From Pseudevernia furfuracea (taxonomy: Eukaryota; Ascomycota; Lecanoromycetes; Lecanorales; Parmeliaceae), in NCBI GenBank assembly GCA_022315425.1, contig JAIUPT010000013.1, forward strand, positions 558,001 to 622,000: DNA of 64,000 nt, in the 5' to 3' direction. The notes under the pieces were generated by a model. It was not told where the DNA came from, ran no database searches, and saw nothing but the letters and a program-made list of their open reading frames with translations. Made by a program: the position numbers and the translations under genes. Below, piece by piece: positions 59,466-64,000 of this stretch. Within the stretch, counting starts at the first letter, position 1, and each line of letters begins with the position of its first letter.

Positions 59466-60359
59466 AGATGGCGAAGATATTGGACCTTCTCAGAGAATTG
59501 CGAGGTGATGTCCAACGAGGCTTCGGAAGGGTAAAAGAGGGCTAGTTTTCCGCCTTTGATTCAAGATAGATGCAACTTTAGAAGTAGAGTAGAAAGTTTG
59601 AAAGGTAAAGGACATAGGGAGACTTGAACGGGGTCGAGAGCTGGTTATATAGACACTTCGAGGGGCAAACATTTTTCTTCGCAGACATTGCAGAGACATT
59701 GAATTTTACCTTGAGTCAAGCCAGGTATCATTGTAGCTTTAGTCGAAGCGTAATGTAGAATAATATAAGGTAAGTTAATGGCCTAAAATAACACACGCCT
59801 AAAACATCATCCAATCCAAAAAAGGGGAAATGCTCCAATCCGATTTATCTGCGTTCGGCTTTGGCATCTGTCCGAGTCCACTGCCATATGACGTACACGG
59901 TTCAGAAACCGTGAGAGAATTCGCCCATGACATGAATTACCTGTGTGTACATGAAATGCACGAAAAGATTCACATTCTCCCCTGTAACGTTGGGAGTATC
60001 CGCCATGCCTCGTTGCCAACATCTGTCCTAGCCGCGTTCAATACCTCTCACCTCAAGGCAAAGGAATCTTTCAGCATCGGGTCACGCATCAGAATGAGCT
60101 CTCTGAAACTCGATACTTCATGATTATAGCGAGATACCCCATCAGACGATCGCGGCGCTGATCGTATTGAAATCCAAGTTCCCTGGCGACCCTTTCATAG
60201 GTGGGATCGTATTTATATGCCTTCGGGGTCAGCATCGTACAGGCAAAGGTGATCACTTTGCCAGATCTCGGCCACGAGACCAATCAAAACGATCCCAGAG
60301 ATCCCTGAATCATGGCAGATGGTCGAAGATCGCACGTTTTAGTAGCTGACATCATCCCA
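59466..60359. other. 894 bp intergenic with a coding-like minus-strand stretch
   Basis: Between the SDR start and the COX11 stop. On the minus strand from about 60220 an ATG-led stretch reads MLTPKAYKYDPTYERVAREL and continues to GYLAIIMK; GTATCG and GTGAGA donors and a TTACAG acceptor are nearby. I could not assemble a convincing multi-exon product or recognise a family, so no CDS is called. Confidence 0.35.
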
Positions 60360-61465
60360 CTAGCACGTTTCGGAGTCAGCATTTCCATCTGTAGATAAAC
60401 ATTGGAATAATAAGACATATTTGGGGAGCAAAAGGGGTGGGCAAGATGAATTGGCTCCTGCAGCATGTCTCGCAACTCGAAAAGCAGTCTCGAACAGGAG
60501 GGAAGAACTTCTAAAAGTGTCTTACTCGTCATCGGCATTGGGGTCAAATTCCCGTTTTTATCGTATCGCGCTTCTGCAAAGAAGTGTCAGCTCAAGTCGT
60601 CTATCTATGAAAAGCTGGAAAACCATGGTAGACATACTGAAAAACGTATAAGACAATGTGATTGTATCTATTTTTGTCATCGTGGGATCGTTGACAAAGT
60701 CCGGATCGATGAAGAAGAAAACCGGCATATCAACAGTTTCCCCGGCGTTGAGCCTTTGCTCTTCGAAGCAAAAGCATTGAATTTTGCTAAAATAAGGCGC
60801 CACTTGCGCTGGAGTAACACTATAGGTAGCGACCCCAATAATGTCCTCGGTGCTCTTGTTCGTTGCCGTATAAAAAGCGAGCGCTGTTTCCCCCGGCAGA
60901 ACTCGGACTTCTCGCTGTTGTGGTGTGAACTTCCAGGGCATTACATCCGATACTGATCCATTGAATGTTATGCGTAGACGACGGGAGTCCGTCACAGGCG
61001 TAAGTCGAGTGGCGGGATCTTCGGCATTTGAATGGATGGAAGCCTTGATGGGTTGGCCACCCCAACCGGTTTGTTGGCAAATCTAGCCCTACGTGTCAGT
61101 GAGGCCTCACATAGACAGATTGCAGACCAAATGGACCATTTTGTACATAGGTACCGAGCCATATGACAGTGCCACAGTCCCAAGAATGACGCTTAGAGTG
61201 TAGTAGCTTTGAAAATTAGCTGTTGGCACTGACAGATTTCGAGGAATACATACAGAGTGGAATTGTTCTTGTGAGAAAACGGGGCCCTTAATTGTTCCAT
61301 AGTGGGAGCAAGATGCTGCCTGGTCTTCCCCGTGCTCGATATTTGCCTCCTCTGTGCATAGGGGTTTGATTTCGCATCATGAAGAGATTGTGAGCAGGGT
61401 CTTTTCACCGTCATAGCTCGCTTTAGAAGTAGTTGGAATTCGGAGAGATATAACCTTGAAATCAT
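60360..61465 (-). CDS. COX11: Cytochrome c oxidase copper-assembly protein Cox11
   Basis: Five exons, complement(60360-60388, 60526-60573, 60638-61082, 61137-61206, 61254-61465), 267 aa. Cox11 delivers copper to the CuB site of Cox1 in the inner mitochondrial membrane. The presequence is MISRLYLSEFQLLLKRAM and RRQISSTGK. One membrane segment, YYTLSVILGTVALSYGS, is followed by VPMYKMICQQTGWGGQPIKA. The copper-binding CxC lies in FSKIQCFCFEEQRLNAGE, then VDMPVFFFIDPDFVNDP and ITLSYTFF, with KARYDKNG encoded by exon 4. Two donors are possible for intron 2; the one giving KMICQQ matches the family. The last exon (ending GNADSETC) is chosen for its GTAAGA donor and CTACAG acceptor; reading on without this intron would add about 70 unconserved residues. 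Confidence 0.9.
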
Positions 61466-61565
61466 ATTGCAAGATCGGTTGGGAGAAGAAGAGAATCGAT
61501 ATTGAGAATGTGCATATACGGAGTAGCGTACCTATCTAGGAACCACTTTAGCCCTAAAGCGCTAG

Positions 61566-61571
61566 ACGCGT
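61566..61571. promoter_or_regulatory. MluI cell-cycle box (ACGCGT) in the RFC5/COX11 divergent promoter
   Basis: ACGCGT sits 67-72 bp upstream of the RFC5 start codon, within AGACGCGTGAGGCGCGT. MCB elements bind the MBF complex and drive G1/S expression of DNA replication genes, so the site suits RFC5. A second related GGCGCGT follows at once. Function is inferred from position and consensus only. Confidence 0.6.
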
Positions 61572-61637
61572 GAGGCGCGTCATCTTCAAAAACCATTTTC
61601 TCAATCTACCAATACAATAACATTCTTGCTATGGAAT

Positions 61638-62951
61638 ATGGCATTACTTGTAGACAAATACCGCCCACGCTCTCTGGAGGCACTTACATACCATGAAGAC
61701 CTCTCCGACCGGCTCAAAAGTCTCGTAATAATCTCCATTCACTCTGCAAAACATTGCTGATCTCTAATGGTAGGCGCAAAGCGGAGACTTTCCCCATCTT
61801 CTTGTCTATGGGCCGTCAGGCGCGGGAAAGAAGACCAGGATTGTCGCGACATTACGAGAGCTGTATGGGCCGGGTGTAGAAAAGATCAAAATTGACTCTC
61901 GTGTATTCCAAACCACCTCGAATCGCAAGCTCGAGTTTAATATCGTTGCTTCCGTGTACCACCTTGAGATAACGCCTTCGGACGTCGGCAATTTTGACAG
62001 GGTAGTCATCCAAGATCTTCTCAAGGAAGTGGCACAGACCCAACAAGTCGACCAATCTGCTAGACAACGCTTCAAGGTCGTTGTCATCAATGAAGCGGAC
62101 CACCTCACCCGAGATGCACAGGCAGCGTTGAGGAGGACTATGGAGAAATACAGCCCAAACATGAGACTCATATTGTTGGCAAACAGTACGGCAAATATCA
62201 TTGCGCCAATTCGATCGCGAACGCTACTAGTGAGGGTTGCAGCGCCGACTGAGAGCGATATTTGCGAGGTGTTGAAGAAAGTTGGAGCGCAGGAAGGATG
62301 GGCCGAGGCGGAAGGCTTGAACAGGAGGATTGCAAAGGACAGTGCGAGAAACCTGAGGAGAGCATTGCTGATGTTTGAGGCTGTCCATGCACAGAAGTGA
62401 GGGGCAGTGCTACTATATCTCATCCGGAATGCTAATGGCATCACAGTGAGAAAGTAACAGATAAGACCCCTGTACCGCCGCCGGATTGGGAAGCTCTCGT
62501 CGCTCAGATTGCAGATGAGATAATGGCAGAACATACGCCTGCGAGGCTTCTGCAAGTCCGTGCCAAGTTGTACGACTTGCTCGGTCACTGCATACCGCCT
62601 ACCACCGTATTGAAGGTATATCGCCTATGTTCGCTTCCAGTGAACCTGGATACGCTGATCCGGTACAGACATTGACCTTCAAGCTCATACCAAAGATTGA
62701 CGACGCGCTGAAAGCAGACGTGATAAAGTGGTCGGCTTTGTATGAGCATCGCATACGGATGGGCAGCGTAAGTAACTTCCCGGTTATGGATGTAAAGAAC
62801 TGATGAAGGGTCCAGAAACACATCTTCCATCTCGAGGCTTTTGTTGCAAAGTTCATGAGAATACTAGAGAGGCATGTGCCCCCAAGCGATATTGAATTTC
62901 TTTATTCTTACCTAATTCAATTTCAGCTACCTGATGGGGATGGATTTCTAG
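61638..62951 (+). CDS. RFC5: Replication factor C clamp-loader subunit (Rfc5 of budding yeast)
   Basis: Six exons (61638-61724, 61774-62396, 62447-62615, 62669-62767, 62816-62871, 62927-62951), 352 aa against 354 in yeast Rfc5. The RFC pentamer loads PCNA. It starts MALLVDKYRPRSLEALTYHE. The P-loop is GPSGAGKKT (42-50) and Walker B VVVINEADHL. KLEFNIVASVYHLEITPSDV, DAQAALRRTMEKYSPNMRLI and IAPIRSRTLLVRV are highly conserved. The C-terminal collar domain ends KHIFHLEAFVAKFMRILESY then LMGMDF. The last intron (62872-62926) starts with GC (AG|GCATGT) and ends TTTCAG; only this gives the conserved ESYLMGMDF end. The alternative GT donor at 62876 would give a tail without family resemblance. Position relative to COX11 gives a 172 bp divergent promoter. 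Confidence 0.95.
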
Positions 62952-63565
62952 GAATTTAGCCAACGACGAAAGAGACAACCTTAGAATCACTAAAAAAAGT
63001 TGCATAGCTAGCTCAGGTAGAGTATGGCGGACGAGACTGAGAGTACTCTAGACAGCAGGACAAAACCAAGCCCACCAATTTAATTGCGCAAAAAAATTGT
63101 AGTACCACATTCGCGCATCCTAATACATGTCTTACTGGGCCTTCGTAGTAGACATTTCAAGGGGGCACACTTTGGGGGACACTATCGTCCGCCATATTAA
63201 TGACTCTCTATAATATTTCCTACAGTATAATGGTCTAGATATTCTATATTGTTCTACGAAGGCTCAATAGAACATAACATTAGGACGCGTGAAAGGTAGT
63301 GTTATTTATTATTGGTGGTCTTGGTTTTGTCCCACCGTCTACGGAGTACTATCGTCCGCCATATAATATCAGGGTACAGTAATTCACTCAACACTGCGTC
63401 ATTATTTTAAACTTTCGAGCGTTGAGATGTTCGCATACCTTACTTTACCATACCATAGCTCTAAAAGCTTCATAAGGTAACCAATGGAACAAATTGTAAA
63501 AGCTTCCTTAACTCGCTCCGTCTACAATCGCTCTATATTCCTCTCGATATCACCTTAACTCAACC
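62952..63565. other. Intergenic region occupied mainly by a MITE-like element
   Basis: 614 bp between RFC5 and the small partial gene; the foldback element at 63023-63364 takes up more than half. The last 200 bp form the upstream region of the gene at 63566. Confidence 0.6.
63023..63364. mobile_element. MITE-like foldback element, about 342 bp, TIR TGGCGGACGA
   Basis: The left end (from 63023) reads TATGGCGGACGA and the right end TCGTCCGCCATA (to 63363), exact inverted repeats. Inside, GGACAAAACCAAG and the CCACCAAT block recur inverted at 63078-63110 and 63310-63335. The inverted similarity continues through CATCCTAAT and GCCTTCGTAG, so each arm is about 115-130 bp (left 63023-63152, right 63250-63364). 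A third copy of the terminal motif lies in the loop at 63185-63196. There is no reading frame for a transposase. TA flanks both TGGCGG ends, consistent with a TA target duplication as in Tc1/mariner-derived elements; that class is inferred. Confidence 0.75.
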
Positions 63566-63932
63566 ATGTCTTCAGATCTCATGGATACCGAAGCAGGCGG
63601 TGAGGGCTCGCAGTACGCAGTCCTCAATGTTGATGTCTAGCAGCAACTGACCATTCAACTAGATACGAGTCAATCCAGACCGTCACAAACCCACACTCCA
63701 AGCAAGGCGGTCAAATGGGTGGTCAGTTCGGTCCAAATATTGGTAGCAACTCGTCAGTATTGAAAACTTACTCTAGAAGAAGAAACTCAGCCAGACGCCG
63801 TGACTTCTCAACAAGAGCAGCAGAAGGCTGAGAGAGGAGAGAAAACGGCAGAGAATGTGAGATACGGACAGACAATCTCAGAACAGGGTATGGGAGGCAA
63901 GACCACAGAAGCTGGAGGAAGTGCGAATCAAG
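63566..63932 (+). CDS. Small hydrophilic protein, unknown function, 3' end outside the window
   Basis: Exons 63566-63612, then from 63663, with a further exon ending at 63932 before a GTAAGG donor whose acceptor lies past the window end. The first join uses a GTACGC donor and CTAG acceptor and reads MSSDLMDTEAGGEGSQYESI then QTVTNPHSKQGGQMGGQ. The next junction is uncertain: donors at 63731 and 63745 both restore frame with the acceptor at 63776 and lead into EEETQPDAVTSQQEQQKAER. The protein continues GEKTAENVRYGQTISEQGMG and GKTTEAGGSANQ. It is very hydrophilic, Gln/Gly/Glu-rich and lacks membrane segments, as in small fungal stress- or conidiation-related proteins, but I do not recognise a family. 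Confidence 0.6.
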
Positions 63933-64000
63933 GTAAGGGTGGAGTACATGCCATGTTCTGCGATGATGGCGGAAATGCTGAAGCATGTCTCTAGGCGGGT

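Overview
The window is nuclear DNA of a filamentous ascomycete (Pezizomycotina). The evidence is compact genes with many 45-75 nt GT-AG introns (donors such as GTAAGT, GTATGT, GTACGT; CTAAC/CTGAC-like branch sites), a fungal gene complement (AHA1, CDC4, HOP1, MER3, MLP1, TFA2, COQ3, COX11, RFC5), mitochondrial presequences, and genes on both strands without operons. I cannot place it below subphylum from sequence alone. Exon models were built by hand from reading frame, splice signals and family conservation; each multi-exon model below keeps phase throughout unless stated.

Layout. 1-6 kb: the 5' part of a PCL1-type G1/S cyclin (cut by the window edge), a 4 kb gene-poor stretch, then AHA1. 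6.5-16.3 kb: a mitochondrial EngB-type GTPase, the F-box/WD40 protein CDC4, and a YTH-domain RNA-binding protein. 16.9-25.9 kb (all plus strand): the meiotic axis protein HOP1, an 803-residue disordered protein of unknown function, an MDP1-like HAD phosphatase and calcipressin. 27-40.5 kb (all minus strand): a finger-like protein, the meiotic helicase MER3, a UDP-sugar transporter, a leucine-rich-repeat protein and a Nudix hydrolase. 41.8-49.7 kb: arginyltransferase ATE1, a small conserved Cys-rich orphan, then three genes for mitochondrial proteins (GrpE/MGE1, PheRS/MSF1, COQ3) and TFIIE-beta. 50-58 kb: the nuclear-basket protein MLP1 (2178 aa) and dynactin p27. 58-64 kb: a decaying short-chain dehydrogenase, COX11, RFC5, a MITE-like foldback element, and the start of a small hydrophilic gene cut by the window end.

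Themes. Most genes are core housekeeping genes whose neighbours do not form a pathway. Two groupings deserve attention: meiosis (HOP1 and MER3 about 10 kb apart, with HOP1 sharing its upstream region with a YTH-domain gene) and mitochondrial function (MGE1, MSF1 and COQ3 in a row, plus COX11 and the EngB GTPase elsewhere). I found no CRISPR array, secondary-metabolite cluster, rRNA or convincing tRNA, and nothing that amounts to a wholly new system. The most notable points are a likely GC-AG intron in RFC5, a start codon that appears to be split by an intron, a dehydrogenase with both a frameshift and a lost catalytic lysine, a MITE-like foldback, and a recent 114-bp in-frame duplication in MLP1.
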